Assembly (NCBI RefSeq): GCF_003065605.1
Contig: NZ_CP026952.1
Coordinates: forward strand, 2,914,001 to 2,978,000
DNA length: 64,000 nucleotides
Reading direction: 5' to 3'
DNA from: Aeromicrobium chenweiae
GTDB lineage: Bacteria; Actinomycetota; Actinomycetes; Propionibacteriales; Nocardioidaceae
The position numbers were made by a program, and so were the translations under genes. This document shows positions 16,380-26,679 of the stretch, in pieces. How positions within the stretch are numbered: position 1 is the stretch's first letter; every line of letters begins with the position of its first letter. The notes beneath the pieces were generated by a model. That model saw only the letters and a program-made list of their open reading frames with translations, did no database searches and had not been told where the DNA came from.

Positions 16380-17432
16380 TTACTTCGTCGGGACCGTGAT
16401 CTCGCCGTCGATGATCTGCTGCTTGTAGCCGTCCAGCTTCTCCTTGATGTCGTCGACCTGGCCGCCGGTCGTCGAGTAGCCGACGCCACCGTCCTTCAGG
16501 TCGTAGACGATCGGACCGCCCGTGGAGTCGCCCTTCTCGACGCTCTCGAGGTAGTCGTACACCGCCACGTCGATGTTCTTCAGCATCGAGGTGAGGATCG
16601 TGTCGCGGACCGACTTGTCGGCCGTGAGGGCCTGGTCGGAGTCGACGCCGATGGCCTTCTTGCCGGCCGCCGAGGCAGCCTCGAAGACACCGCCACCGGA
16701 GCCGCCGGCGGCGTGGTAGATGACGTCCGCACCGGCGTCGAGCATGCCCTCGGCCGTCGTCTTGCCCTTGGCCGGGTCACCGAAGCCGCTGAAGTCCGGC
16801 GGCTGCGAGAGGTAGCGGGCCTGGACCTTGATGCTCTTGTCCACGGCCTTGGCGCCGGCCTCGTAGCCCGCCTCGAACTTCTTGATCAGCGGCGTCTCGA
16901 CGCCACCGACGAAGCCGATGTTCTTGGACTCGCTCTTGAGAGCGGCCGCAGCGCCGACCAGGAACGAGCCCTGCTCCTCGGCGAACAGCAGGTTCGTGAT
17001 GTTCTTGCCCTCGACCGCGTCGTCGACGATGGCGAACTTCACGTCCGGGTTGGCCTTGGCGACCTTGGCCAGGGACGGGGAGTACGCGAAGCCGACCGCG
17101 ATGACCGGGTCGAACCCGGCGTCGACGAGCTGCTGCAGACGACCCTCGCGAGCCGACTCGGGCTCGCCGTCCTGCGCCTCTGCGGTCTGGACCGTGAGGC
17201 CGAGCTCGCACGCCGCCTTGTCGAGGCCCTTGGCCGCCGAGTCGTTGAAGGACTGGTCTCCACGTCCGCCGACGTCGAACGCCATGCCGACCTTCTTGTC
17301 CGGGTCTGCCTTGACGCAGTTGTCCTTGGACCCGGCCTTCGTGTCGCCGTCGCCTCCGTCGCTGTTCTTGCCACAGCCCGCGGCAGCGAGCACCAGTACG
17401 GCCACACCGGCGATGGCGGTGGCCTTCGTCAT
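16380..17432 (-). CDS. BMP-family nucleoside-binding lipoprotein
   Basis: 350 residues from the ATG at 17432, with a signal peptide and lipobox (AAAGC, Cys20). The body is a PnrA/BMP-type binding fold (KVGMAFDVGGRGDQSFNDSA near 48-67). Known members bind purine and pyrimidine nucleosides, in line with the salvage genes downstream. A GAGGAGG ribosome site is 13 bases before this ATG and only four before an in-frame TTG at 17441, which would add Leu-Arg-Arg to the signal peptide; either start is plausible. It is the first gene of the operon. Confidence 0.92.
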   Translation of the reverse strand: MTKATAIAGVAVLVLAAAGCGKNSDGGDGDTKAGSKDNCVKADPDKKVGMAFDVGGRGDQSFNDSAAKGLDKAACELGLTVQTAEAQDGEPESAREGRLQQLVDAGFDPVIAVGFAYSPSLAKVAKANPDVKFAIVDDAVEGKNITNLLFAEEQGSFLVGAAAALKSESKNIGFVGGVETPLIKKFEAGYEAGAKAVDKSIKVQARYLSQPPDFSGFGDPAKGKTTAEGMLDAGADVIYHAAGGSGGGVFEAASAAGKKAIGVDSDQALTADKSVRDTILTSMLKNIDVAVYDYLESVEKGDSTGGPIVYDLKDGGVGYSTTGGQVDDIKEKLDGYKQQIIDGEITVPTK

Positions 17433-17591
17433 TCGACGCAAAATTCCTCCTCGAAACAGAGCCGGGTCCCCGGCACGTGAGTCGAACCTTAATCTCCGCA
17501 CCGGCTGTTCGGGACCACGACCCCGGGATTCTGGGCCCCCGTAACCGATTCTTCACCTGCCGACGCGGGCGCCCCCCGCGAGGAGTGCGAC

Positions 17592-18758
17592 TCAGCTCAC
17601 AGCGGCGCTCGCGAGCACCTTGGCGCCGACGGCGATCGCCCGCTCGTCGACCCGCAGGTTCCCCTGGTGCAGGTCGTACGTCGGACCGTCGGGTGTGCGG
17701 GTGCCGAGGCGGCCCATCGCGCCGGGCACCGCCTCGACGTACCACGCGAAGTCCTCCCCGCCGAGGCTCTGCGACGTCGAGGCGACGCCGCTGGGTCCGA
17801 TGGCCTCCGTGACGGCGCGACGCAGGATCTCGGTCGCTCCGAAGTCGTTGACGACCGGCGGGACGCCGCGGGTGTAGTTGACCTCGGCGCTGACCCCGAA
17901 CGGCTCGATGATGTCCCTGATGATGCCGCGCACGAGGTGCTCGGCCTGGTGCCACGCGGAGGCGTCGAGCATCCGGATCGTGCCGCGGAGCTCACCGCTG
18001 GACGGGATGACGTTCGCGGCGTTGCCGGACTGCACCTGGCCCCAGACCATGCTGGCCCCCGCCCGGGGGTCGAACCGGCGTGACAGCACGGCCGGCAGCT
18101 GCACGAGCAGGCTGCCCAGCGCGTACGTCAGGTCCTCGGTGAGGTGGGGCCGCGAGGTGTGGCCGCCGCGTCCGGACAGGACGACGTGGATGTGGTCGGA
18201 CGCCCCGGTGATGGGCCCCTCCCGCAGGCCGACCTGGCCGACGTCGAGCGACGGGTCGCAGTGCAGCGCGAAGATGCGCGACACGCCCTTGAGCGCTCCG
18301 GCGGCGAGCAGCTTGAGGGCGCCACCGGGCATGACCTCCTCCGCGGGCTGGAACAGCAGCCGGACGTGGAAGGGCAGGCCGTGCTCGTTGTGGGCGTTCG
18401 CCAGCGCGATGCCGGCACCCAGCAGAGCGGAGATGTGCACGTCGTGGCCGCAGGAGTGCGAGACGCCCGGGACCGTCGACCTCCACGGGTCCTGCGACGT
18501 CTCGACGACCGGCAGCGCGTCGAGGTCCGCGCGCAGCGCGACGATGGGCCCTTCGGAGGGCCCGATCTCGGCGATCAGGCCCGTGCCCTCGAGGCGTTCG
18601 TAGCGCACGCCGATCTTGTCCATCCACGTCGCCACGACGTCGGTCGTCCGCTCCTCGTGCCACGACAGCTCGGGCGAGGAGTGCAGGTCACGGCGCACCT
18701 CGATGAGGTCGGGAGTGACCACGTCGACGGATCGCGCGAGGGACTCGATCAAGGACAT
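17592..18758 (-). CDS. M20-family amidohydrolase (hippurate hydrolase/AmhX-like)
   Basis: 388 residues of the M20D peptidase group. Metal-binding motifs are in order: SCGHDVH (near 102-108), EE in FQPAEEVMPGG, and a late His (GGEDFAW region). A dimerisation domain is inserted in the middle. Family members cleave N-acyl or N-carbamoyl amino acids, indole-acetyl conjugates or peptidoglycan-derived diamino acids; the exact substrate is not visible. ATG at 18758. It follows the BMP lipoprotein region on the same strand with a 90-base gap upstream of that promoter, so it seems separately transcribed. Confidence 0.9.
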   Translation of the reverse strand: MSLIESLARSVDVVTPDLIEVRRDLHSSPELSWHEERTTDVVATWMDKIGVRYERLEGTGLIAEIGPSEGPIVALRADLDALPVVETSQDPWRSTVPGVSHSCGHDVHISALLGAGIALANAHNEHGLPFHVRLLFQPAEEVMPGGALKLLAAGALKGVSRIFALHCDPSLDVGQVGLREGPITGASDHIHVVLSGRGGHTSRPHLTEDLTYALGSLLVQLPAVLSRRFDPRAGASMVWGQVQSGNAANVIPSSGELRGTIRMLDASAWHQAEHLVRGIIRDIIEPFGVSAEVNYTRGVPPVVNDFGATEILRRAVTEAIGPSGVASTSQSLGGEDFAWYVEAVPGAMGRLGTRTPDGPTYDLHQGNLRVDERAIAVGAKVLASAAVS

Positions 18759-18786
18759 TCGACCAGTTTATCGCTGATCGCCCGAC

Positions 18787-18813
18787 GCGCCGGGACGGCC
18801 ACCGTCCCGGCGC
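18787..18813 (-). terminator. Twelve-base-stem hairpin downstream of the MFS gene
   Basis: GCGCCGGGACGG (18787-18798), loop CCA, then the exact complement at 18802-18813. It lies between the MFS stop and the amidohydrolase start on the minus strand. No U tract, as is common in this window. Confidence 0.65.
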
Positions 18814-18817
18814 CGCG

Positions 18818-18843
18818 GCGTCCTCGAGGTCACTCGAGGACGC
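18818..18843 (-). terminator. Hairpin enclosing the MFS stop codon in its loop
   Basis: GCGTCCTCGAG at 18818-18828 and its exact complement at 18833-18843 flank a four-base loop. The stop codon of the MFS gene (18832-18830) overlaps the loop and first stem pairs, so the last codons form the stem. With the hairpin at 18787-18813 it makes a tandem terminator-like structure. Confidence 0.55.
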
Positions 18844-20152
18844 GAACACGTCCTCGATCGGTCTCGACGCCGTGGACGAGCGTGCGACGGGCATTTCGCC
18901 AGCGCAGATCCCGGATCGCGACCCGCAGGTCCTCGAGCTGCTCGTCCTGGTTCTTGAGGTACCAGGCAGTCGCCAGCGCGATGCCGACCAGCGTCAGCCC
19001 GCCGCCACCGGTGAGCATCCAGCGTGCGCCGAACGTCTCGCCGACCCAGCCGACCAGGGGTGCACCGAACGGCGTGCCGCCCATGAAGACCATGAGGTAG
19101 AGCGCCGCGACACGGCCGCGCATCATGGGGCTCGAGGTGAGCTGGACCGTGGCGTTCGCGGAGGTCATCATCGTCAGGGCGCAGAGCCCGAGCACCGGGA
19201 GGATCGCTGCGAAGGTCTCGTACGTGGGCATGAGGCCGGCGATGATCTCGACCACGCTGAAGGCCGCGCCGGCGATGACGACCGAGCGCAGCCGCGGATT
19301 GGCTCGTCGCGCGGCGAGGAGCGCGCCCGCGAGCGAGCCGATCGCCATGATCGACGCGAGCAGGCCGTACTCCCCCGCGCCCTTGCCGAACACGTCGGTC
19401 GCCATGAGTGCGCTGGTCATCTGGAAGTTCATCCCGAACGTGCCGACGAAGAACACGCACGTGAGGATCAGGACCAGGTCGGGGCGCGAGCGGACGTACG
19501 CGACGCCGTCGCGCACCGCGCGCTTGCGGGTGCCCGTGACCTCGGACGGACGCAGCCTGCTCCCGTCGAGGAGCTGCAGGGACGCCAGCACCGCGAGGTA
19601 GCTGAACGCATTGGCGAGGATGACCCAGCCCGCGGCACTGACGCCGGAGCCGAGCGCGGCGATCAGGACGCCCGCGAGCGCGGGGCCGATCATGCGGGCC
19701 AGGTTGAACGTGGCCGAGTTCAGACCGACGGCGTTGGCGAGGTCGTCACGACCGACGATCTCGACGACGAACGACTGGCGTGCCGGAGCGTCGAACGCCG
19801 TGCCGATGCCGAACAGGAACGCCAGGGCGTACACGTGCCAGGTCTGGACCACGCCCGTGACGGCGAGGATGCCGAGCAGCGCGGCGGGGACGGCCATCGC
19901 GACCTGGGTGAAGCGCAGGATCGTCCGCTTCGGGAGGCGGTCGGCGACGACGCCCGCGATGGGCGAGAAGAGCAGGGCGGGCAGCAGCTGCAGGCCCGTC
20001 GTGATGCCGAGGGCGGTGCCACTGTTGGTCAGCTGCAGGACCAGCCAGTCCTGGCCGATCCGCTGCATCCAGGTACCGGTGTTGGAGACGATCGCGCCGA
20101 GGATGTAGATGCGGTAGTTGCGCACCGCCAGCGCGCGGAACGTGGGGCTCAA
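18830..20152 (-). CDS. MFS transporter (enterobactin/macrolide exporter-like)
   Basis: 440 residues with about 12 membrane spans of the major facilitator superfamily, closest in pattern to EntS/TetV-type proton-driven exporters (RNYRIYILGAIVSNTGTWMQ near 11-30; DRLPKRTILRFTQVAM loop). TTG start at 20152 overlaps the MarR stop (TTGA), and the conserved N-terminus begins right after it, supporting this start. The MarR gene directly upstream probably represses both. Substrate unknown; drug or siderophore-like compounds are typical. Confidence 0.9.
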   Translation of the reverse strand: MSPTFRALAVRNYRIYILGAIVSNTGTWMQRIGQDWLVLQLTNSGTALGITTGLQLLPALLFSPIAGVVADRLPKRTILRFTQVAMAVPAALLGILAVTGVVQTWHVYALAFLFGIGTAFDAPARQSFVVEIVGRDDLANAVGLNSATFNLARMIGPALAGVLIAALGSGVSAAGWVILANAFSYLAVLASLQLLDGSRLRPSEVTGTRKRAVRDGVAYVRSRPDLVLILTCVFFVGTFGMNFQMTSALMATDVFGKGAGEYGLLASIMAIGSLAGALLAARRANPRLRSVVIAGAAFSVVEIIAGLMPTYETFAAILPVLGLCALTMMTSANATVQLTSSPMMRGRVAALYLMVFMGGTPFGAPLVGWVGETFGARWMLTGGGGLTLVGIALATAWYLKNQDEQLEDLRVAIRDLRWRNARRTLVHGVETDRGRVRVLE

Positions 20153-20559
20153 CTCTGGGCCAGCCGTTCGAGCAACGCCGCGGCCTCCCTCAGGGTCTTG
20201 CGCTCCACAGCGGTCAGTGCGGCGAGCCGGTGGCCGAGCCAGAGGTCACGACGGGTCCGTTCCTCGGCGAGGACCGCGTCGCCCTTCTCGGACACCGAGA
20301 CGAGGACCTGGCGCCCGTCGTCGGGATGGGGCTTGCGGATCGCGTACCCCTCGTCGACGAGACAGGTGAGGGTGCGGGTGATGGACGGCGGCTGGACGCG
20401 CTCGTGCGCCGCGATCGCGCTGGGCGTGGCAGGGCCGATCTTCAGCACCGCACCGAGCACCGAGAGCTGGGTCGGGGTCAGATCGCTCTGCCGCTCCTGA
20501 CGAAGCCGGCGATTGAGACGCGCCACCGACCGGGCAAGGAGGTGGGCATCGGTAGGCAT
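20149..20559 (-). CDS. MarR-family regulator, partner of the MFS gene
   Basis: 136 residues with a winged helix-turn-helix (LSVLGAVLKIGPATPSAIA then PPSITRTLTCLVDEGYA) and the MarR wing (HPDDGRQVLVSVSEKG). The ATG at 20559 is preferred over an upstream ATG at 20619 because sequence before it lies in the promoter. A -10-like TATGCT ends eight bases before this ATG, so the message may be leaderless. A 7-14-7 inverted repeat covers the promoter, fitting autorepression with relief by a ligand exported by the MFS protein. Confidence 0.9.
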   Translation of the reverse strand: MPTDAHLLARSVARLNRRLRQERQSDLTPTQLSVLGAVLKIGPATPSAIAAHERVQPPSITRTLTCLVDEGYAIRKPHPDDGRQVLVSVSEKGDAVLAEERTRRDLWLGHRLAALTAVERKTLREAAALLERLAQS

Positions 20560-20562
20560 ATC

Positions 20563-20590
20563 GTTAGCATAACAAATTACCTGTGCTAAC
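20563..20590 (-). promoter_or_regulatory. Candidate MarR operator over the marR-MFS promoter
   Basis: GTTAGCA (20563-20569) and TGCTAAC (20584-20590) are exact inverted repeats with centres 21 bases apart, two helical turns. On the minus strand the region contains TTGGTT, about 16 bases, and TATGCT, which read as -35 and -10 boxes, so a repressor bound here would block transcription. Confidence 0.6.
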
Positions 20591-20611
20591 CAAAATCTCC
20601 AGGACGTGAAA

Positions 20612-20657
20612 GACGTCATCCCGGGCGGGCCGCAAGCGGCTCACCCGGGATGACGTC
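20612..20657 (-). terminator. Terminator after sdhB
   Basis: GACGTCATCCCGGG (20612-20625) and its exact complement (20644-20657) form a 14-base stem; the loop itself contains GCCGC-AA-GCGGC. It starts nine bases after the sdhB stop on the minus strand and is followed by a short T run (TTTC). Confidence 0.8.
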
Positions 20658-20665
20658 AGTGGGGG

Positions 20666-21408
20666 TCAGGCGTCGCCGTGCGCGAGGGCTCCGAGAAGAT
20701 CGCGGTTGAGGCGGGCGATCGTGTCCAGCGGGATGCCCTTGGGGCATGCCGCGGTGCACTCGCCGATGTTGGTGCAGCTGCCGAAGCCCTCGTGGTCGTG
20801 CTGCTCCACCATGCCGATGACGCGCGAGTCACGCTCGGGCTGTCCCTGCGGGAGCAGGCCGAGGTGCGTGATCTTGGCAGCGGTGAAGAGCATGCCCGAG
20901 CCGTTGGGGCAGGCCGCGACGCACGCGCCGCAACCGATGCAGGCCGCGGACTCGAACGCGTGGTCGGCGTCCACCTTCGGCACCGGGAGGTTGTTGGCCT
21001 CGGGGGCCGAGCCGGTCGGGGCGCTGATGTAGCCGCCCGCCTGGATGATGCGGTCGAGCGAGCCACGGTCGACCACGAGGTCCTTGATGACCGGGAACGC
21101 GCCCGAGCGCCAAGGCTCGACGTCGATGACGGCGCCGTCCTCGAAGCTGCGCATGTGCAGCTGGCACGTGGTCGTGACCTGCGGTCCGTGGGCGATGCCG
21201 TTGATCACGACGCCACACGCACCGCAGATGCCCTCGCGGCAGTCGTGGTCGAACGCGATCGGCTCCTCGTCGGCCAGCGTCAGCTGCTCGTTGAGGACGT
21301 CGAGCATCTCGAGGAACGACATGTCCTCCGAGACGTTCTCCACGCCGTAGGTGACCATCTTGCCCTTGTCGTCGGCGTTCTTCTGACGCCAGACACGCAC
21401 GGTGATGT

Positions 21409-21412
<4 letters not shown>
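20666..21412 (-). CDS. sdhB: Succinate dehydrogenase/fumarate reductase iron-sulfur subunit
   Basis: 248 residues. Carries electrons from FAD in SdhA to quinone. The 2Fe-2S site ([10 protein letters not shown] then TTCQLH), and the C-terminal cysteine clusters ([15 protein letters not shown] and [14 protein letters not shown]) for the 4Fe-4S and 3Fe-4S centres are intact. The GTG at 21412 overlaps the sdhA stop (GTGA). It is the last gene of sdhCAB and is followed by a strong hairpin terminator. Confidence 0.97.
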
Positions 21413-23360
<1,948 letters not shown>

Positions 23361-23361
<1 letters not shown>

Positions 23362-24092
23362 CAGGAACCAGCTCCGAAGAAGAGGACAGCGAACGGGACG
23401 GAGAGGAAGCCGACCGTGATCAGGGTCGCGAGGCCGATCGAGATGGCCGTCCAGCGCGAGCCGCGGCGAGTCGTGCTGTGGTTCTGGCCCAGGGTGGTCA
23501 GGGCGCTCCAGAAGCCGTGCGCGAGGTGGAAGCCGACGGCGATCATGCCGATCGAGTACAGCAGGACGACCCACCACAGGTCGAACCCGTTGACGACGCG
23601 GTCGTACTTGCTGTCGCTGGCGCCGCCGGGCGACAGCCAGTTGGGCATCATCTGCGCGACGTGGCCGATGATGAAGAGCAGGAGGATGACTCCGCCCCAG
23701 CGCATCGTGAAGGACGCGTAGCTGCGCTGGACGCCGGTCTTGTTCTGCGTCGTGTGGTAGCGCTTGCCACCCACGTAGCCGGCGGCCGCCTTGTTGCGGC
23801 GCCACAGGTTGGCCGCGCAGTAGACGTGGACGACCAGCGCGACGAGGAGCAGCACCCGGATGATCCAGAGCGCACCCCCCTCGGGCAGGTACGGGTAGAA
23901 CATGTGCGGCAGCGTCTCGTGCAGGTAGCCATCGAACTTGTCCTGGCCCTGGAAGAACTTCAGGTTGCCGTACATGTGGACGAGCAGGTAGCCCAACATG
24001 ATGAGCCCCGACACCGCCATCGCATATTTCTGAGCGACCGTCGACCTGCTGGCCGAGACGCGCTTCACAGTTTGGGTAGTTGCCACCTGCAC
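23361..24092 (-). CDS. sdhC: Succinate dehydrogenase cytochrome b558 subunit
   Basis: 243 residues with five predicted membrane spans and conserved heme-ligand histidines ([26 protein letters not shown]), the single-subunit diheme b558 anchor typical of menaquinone-using Gram-positives. No sdhD is present or expected. GTG start at 24092. First gene of the operon, divergent from a LysR gene whose likely operator lies in the 80-base gap. Confidence 0.95.
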
Positions 24093-24142
24093 AGGGTAGG
24101 ACCGATCGACGATTCACGCTAAGTCTTGTTGAGGCAAACCTT

Positions 24143-24159
24143 CATAGCCGATGGCTATG
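24143..24159. promoter_or_regulatory. LysR-type operator between sdhC and the LysR gene
   Basis: CATAGCC-GAT-GGCTATG is a perfect 7-3-7 inverted repeat and contains the T-N11-A pattern of LysR-family boxes (T at 24145, A at 24157). It lies 13 bases before the LysR start and about 50 bases upstream of sdhC, so one site could serve autoregulation and sdh control. Confidence 0.7.
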
Positions 24160-24172
24160 ACACACTTGACCT

Positions 24173-25078
24173 GTGCAGATCCACCAGCTGACCTACTTCG
24201 TCGCCGTCGCGCGGACGCGACACTTCACCCGGGCCGCCGAGATCACGGGTGTGTCGCAGCCCACGCTCTCCAAGCAGATCAGGGTCCTGGAGAACTCGCT
24301 CGGCGCCCCGCTGTTCGTGCGCAACCGTGGCGCGATCGAGCTGACCAGCGCCGGGGAGGCCCTGCTCCCCCACGCGCAGCGCATCCTCATCGACGTCCAG
24401 AGCGCCGAGCGCACGGTCCACGAGGTCGCCAGCCTGCAGCGCGGTCGCGTCCGGCTCGGGGCCACGCCCTCGCTCTGCGACGGCCTGCTGCCCGAGGCGC
24501 TGACCCGGTTCCACGAGTCGTACCCGCAGATCGACCTCGAGGTCCAGGAGGCCGGCTCCCGCGTGCTGACCGGCGAGCTGGCCCAGGGCCGGCTCGACAT
24601 CGCCCTGCTGATCGTCCCGCTGCACACCAGTGATCCCGACATCGAGACGACGCCGGTCCTGCGCGAGCGTCTCGTCCTCGCCAGCCCGGTCGACGCGGAC
24701 GTGCCCGACCGCATGAGCGTCGGCGCCCTGCGCGACCTGCCGCTCGTCATGTTCCGCGAGGGCTACGACCTGCGGGACGTGACCCTCCGCGCGTGCGCGT
24801 CCGCCGGTTTCGAGCCGCGCCTGGCGGTCGAGGGCGGCGAGATGAGCGCGGTCCTGCGGTTCGTCCAGGCCGGTCTCGGACACGCGGTCGTGCCGAGCAT
24901 GGTCCTGACGACCCGGCCACAGCTGCGTGCGACCGAGCTCGTCGATCCGCCGCTGGAGCGGGTCATCGCGCTCGCCCACCGCAGCTCCGAGGCGCTTCCG
25001 CTCGCCGCGCGAGCGTTCAAGGCCGACCTGCTCGAGCACCTGACGACGTTCGCCACCGGTGATCTCGCCCTGCTGTGA
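24173..25078 (+). CDS. LysR-family regulator divergent from sdhCAB
   Basis: 301 residues. The N-terminal 60 residues are a LysR helix-turn-helix (QLTYFVAVARTRHFTRAAEI, then SQPTLSKQIRVLE), followed by a substrate-binding effector domain of the CbbR/CynR type. GTG start at 24173. Its position back-to-back with sdhC and the shared inverted repeat suggest it controls succinate dehydrogenase, perhaps in response to a TCA-cycle intermediate; this is inference. It converges with the RNA ligase-like gene with only six bases between stops. Confidence 0.92.
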   Translation: MQIHQLTYFVAVARTRHFTRAAEITGVSQPTLSKQIRVLENSLGAPLFVRNRGAIELTSAGEALLPHAQRILIDVQSAERTVHEVASLQRGRVRLGATPSLCDGLLPEALTRFHESYPQIDLEVQEAGSRVLTGELAQGRLDIALLIVPLHTSDPDIETTPVLRERLVLASPVDADVPDRMSVGALRDLPLVMFREGYDLRDVTLRACASAGFEPRLAVEGGEMSAVLRFVQAGLGHAVVPSMVLTTRPQLRATELVDPPLERVIALAHRSSEALPLAARAFKADLLEHLTTFATGDLALL

Positions 25079-25084
25079 GCCGGT

Positions 25085-25600
25085 CTACTCCCGACCGAGC
25101 GGGAACGAGCGCTGCGGCACCCAGCCGGAGCCGTCCTCGTGGTGGTACAGCGCGAACTCGCTGACCGTGAACCGGCACTCGAAGTCGTTCAGCTCGTCGT
25201 ACGCCCGGTCGAGGCTCGCGTCGTCCAGGTTGTGCGCGACCGTCACGTGCGGGTGGAACGGGAACTCCGGGTCGGGGCTGTGCAGCGCCTTGCGGACGCA
25301 CTTGGCCAGCATCTCGGTGTAGGAGATCCCCTGACTGACCGCGACGAACACGACCGGCGAGACCGGCCGGAACGTGCCCGTGCCGCGCAGCCGCATCGGG
25401 AAGGGCGGCAGGGTCGCGGAGGCGCGTTCCAGCGCCGCGCAGACGCCGTCGAGCTGGTCGTCGGCCACCTCGGTGGGCGGGATCAGCGTCACGTGGCTCG
25501 GGACGGTCTCGGCCATCGGGTCGCCGAAGTCGGCGCGCTTCTCGCGCAGCTGGGTCCCGTAGGGGTCCGGGACGGGGATCGCAACTCCGATCGTGGGCAC
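25085..25600 (-). CDS. 2'-5' RNA ligase/cyclic phosphodiesterase-like protein (2H family)
   Basis: 171 residues. Two HxT motifs (PSHVTLIPP near 50 and HPHVTVAHN near 122) define the 2H phosphoesterase superfamily, which acts on 2',3'-cyclic phosphates or forms 2'-5' RNA bonds. GTG start at 25600, chosen because the conserved N-terminus (TIGVAIPVP) begins there and the frame upstream is trpS shadow. It follows trpS by four bases, so the two are cotranscribed; this linkage with a tRNA synthetase hints at RNA-end processing. The physiological substrate is unknown. Confidence 0.88.
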   Translation of the reverse strand: MPTIGVAIPVPDPYGTQLREKRADFGDPMAETVPSHVTLIPPTEVADDQLDGVCAALERASATLPPFPMRLRGTGTFRPVSPVVFVAVSQGISYTEMLAKCVRKALHSPDPEFPFHPHVTVAHNLDDASLDRAYDELNDFECRFTVSEFALYHHEDGSGWVPQRSFPLGRE

Positions 25601-25604
25601 CGGT

Positions 25605-26618
25605 TCAGGCCCTCCGCACGAATCCGGAGCGCTCGTACACGAGGTCGAGCGTGGTGCTGGCGACCTCGCGGGCCTGGTCCGCACCGCGGGCCAGGATCCG
25701 GTCGAGCTCGGCCCGGTCACCGAGCAGCTCGCGCGTGCGGTCGCCGAACGTCCCGACGAAGTCCGCGACGAGATCGGCCAGCGCGACCTTGAGGTGGCCG
25801 TACTGCTTGCCCTCGAAGTCCCGCACGATCGACTCGACCGGCTCGTCGGTCAGCGCCGAGTAGATCGACAGCAGGTTGGAGATGCCCGGCTTCGCGGCCG
25901 GGTCGAACGTGATCTCGCTGCCCGAGTCGGTCATCGCGGAGCGGATCTTCTTCGCGACCTGCTTCGGGGTGTCGGTCAGGTCGACCACCCCGGCGTGCGA
26001 CTGGTTGGAGCCGCTCATCTTCGAGGTCGGGTCCTGCAGGTCGTAGATCTTCGCCGTGCTCTTGACGATGTACGCCTCGGGAACCGTGAAGGTCTCCCCG
26101 AAGCGATGGTTGAACCGCTGCGCGAGGTTGCGGGTCAGCTCGACGTGCTGGCGCTGGTCCTCGCCGACCGGGACCTTGTCGGCCTGGTAGACCAGGATGT
26201 CGGCGGCCATCAGGATCGGGTACGTGAACAGGCCGACGCTGGCCGAGTCCTGACCGCCCTTGGCGCTCTTGTCCTTGAACTGGGTCATGCGGCTGGCCTC
26301 GCCGAAGCCCGTCACACCGCCGAGCACCCACGCGAGCTGCGCGTGCTCGGGCACGTGGCTCTGCACGAACAGGGCGCTGCGCTCGGGGTCGACGCCGGCC
26401 GCCAGCAGCTGCGCCGCCGCGATGTACGTGCGCTCGCGCAGCAGCGCCGGGTCGTACTCGACCGTGATCGCGTGCAGGTCGGGGATGAAGTAGAAGGCCT
26501 CGAACTCGTCCTGCAGGGCGACCCATTGCTTGAAGGCGCCGAAGTAGTTGCCCAGGTGGTACGAGTCGGCCGTGGGCTGGGCCCCGGACAGGACGCGTGG
26601 ACGGCGAGCGGCAGGCAT
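25605..26618 (-). CDS. trpS: Tryptophan-tRNA ligase
   Basis: 337 residues, normal for bacterial TrpRS. Class I signatures are present: the HIGH equivalent HLGN ([11 protein letters not shown] near 19-29) and KMSGS in place of KMSKS. ATG at 26618. Divergent from galK across 61 bases, and followed by the RNA ligase-like gene. Confidence 0.97.
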   Translation of the reverse strand: MPAARRPRVLSGAQPTADSYHLGNYFGAFKQWVALQDEFEAFYFIPDLHAITVEYDPALLRERTYIAAAQLLAAGVDPERSALFVQSHVPEHAQLAWVLGGVTGFGEASRMTQFKDKSAKGGQDSASVGLFTYPILMAADILVYQADKVPVGEDQRQHVELTRNLAQRFNHRFGETFTVPEAYIVKSTAKIYDLQDPTSKMSGSNQSHAGVVDLTDTPKQVAKKIRSAMTDSGSEITFDPAAKPGISNLLSIYSALTDEPVESIVRDFEGKQYGHLKVALADLVADFVGTFGDRTRELLGDRAELDRILARGADQAREVASTTLDLVYERSGFVRRA

Positions 26619-26679
26619 GGGGGCATTCTGCCAGTCGCGCTGTGGCCGGGCTCCGCGAGGCTGCGCCTATGCTCGGTGG

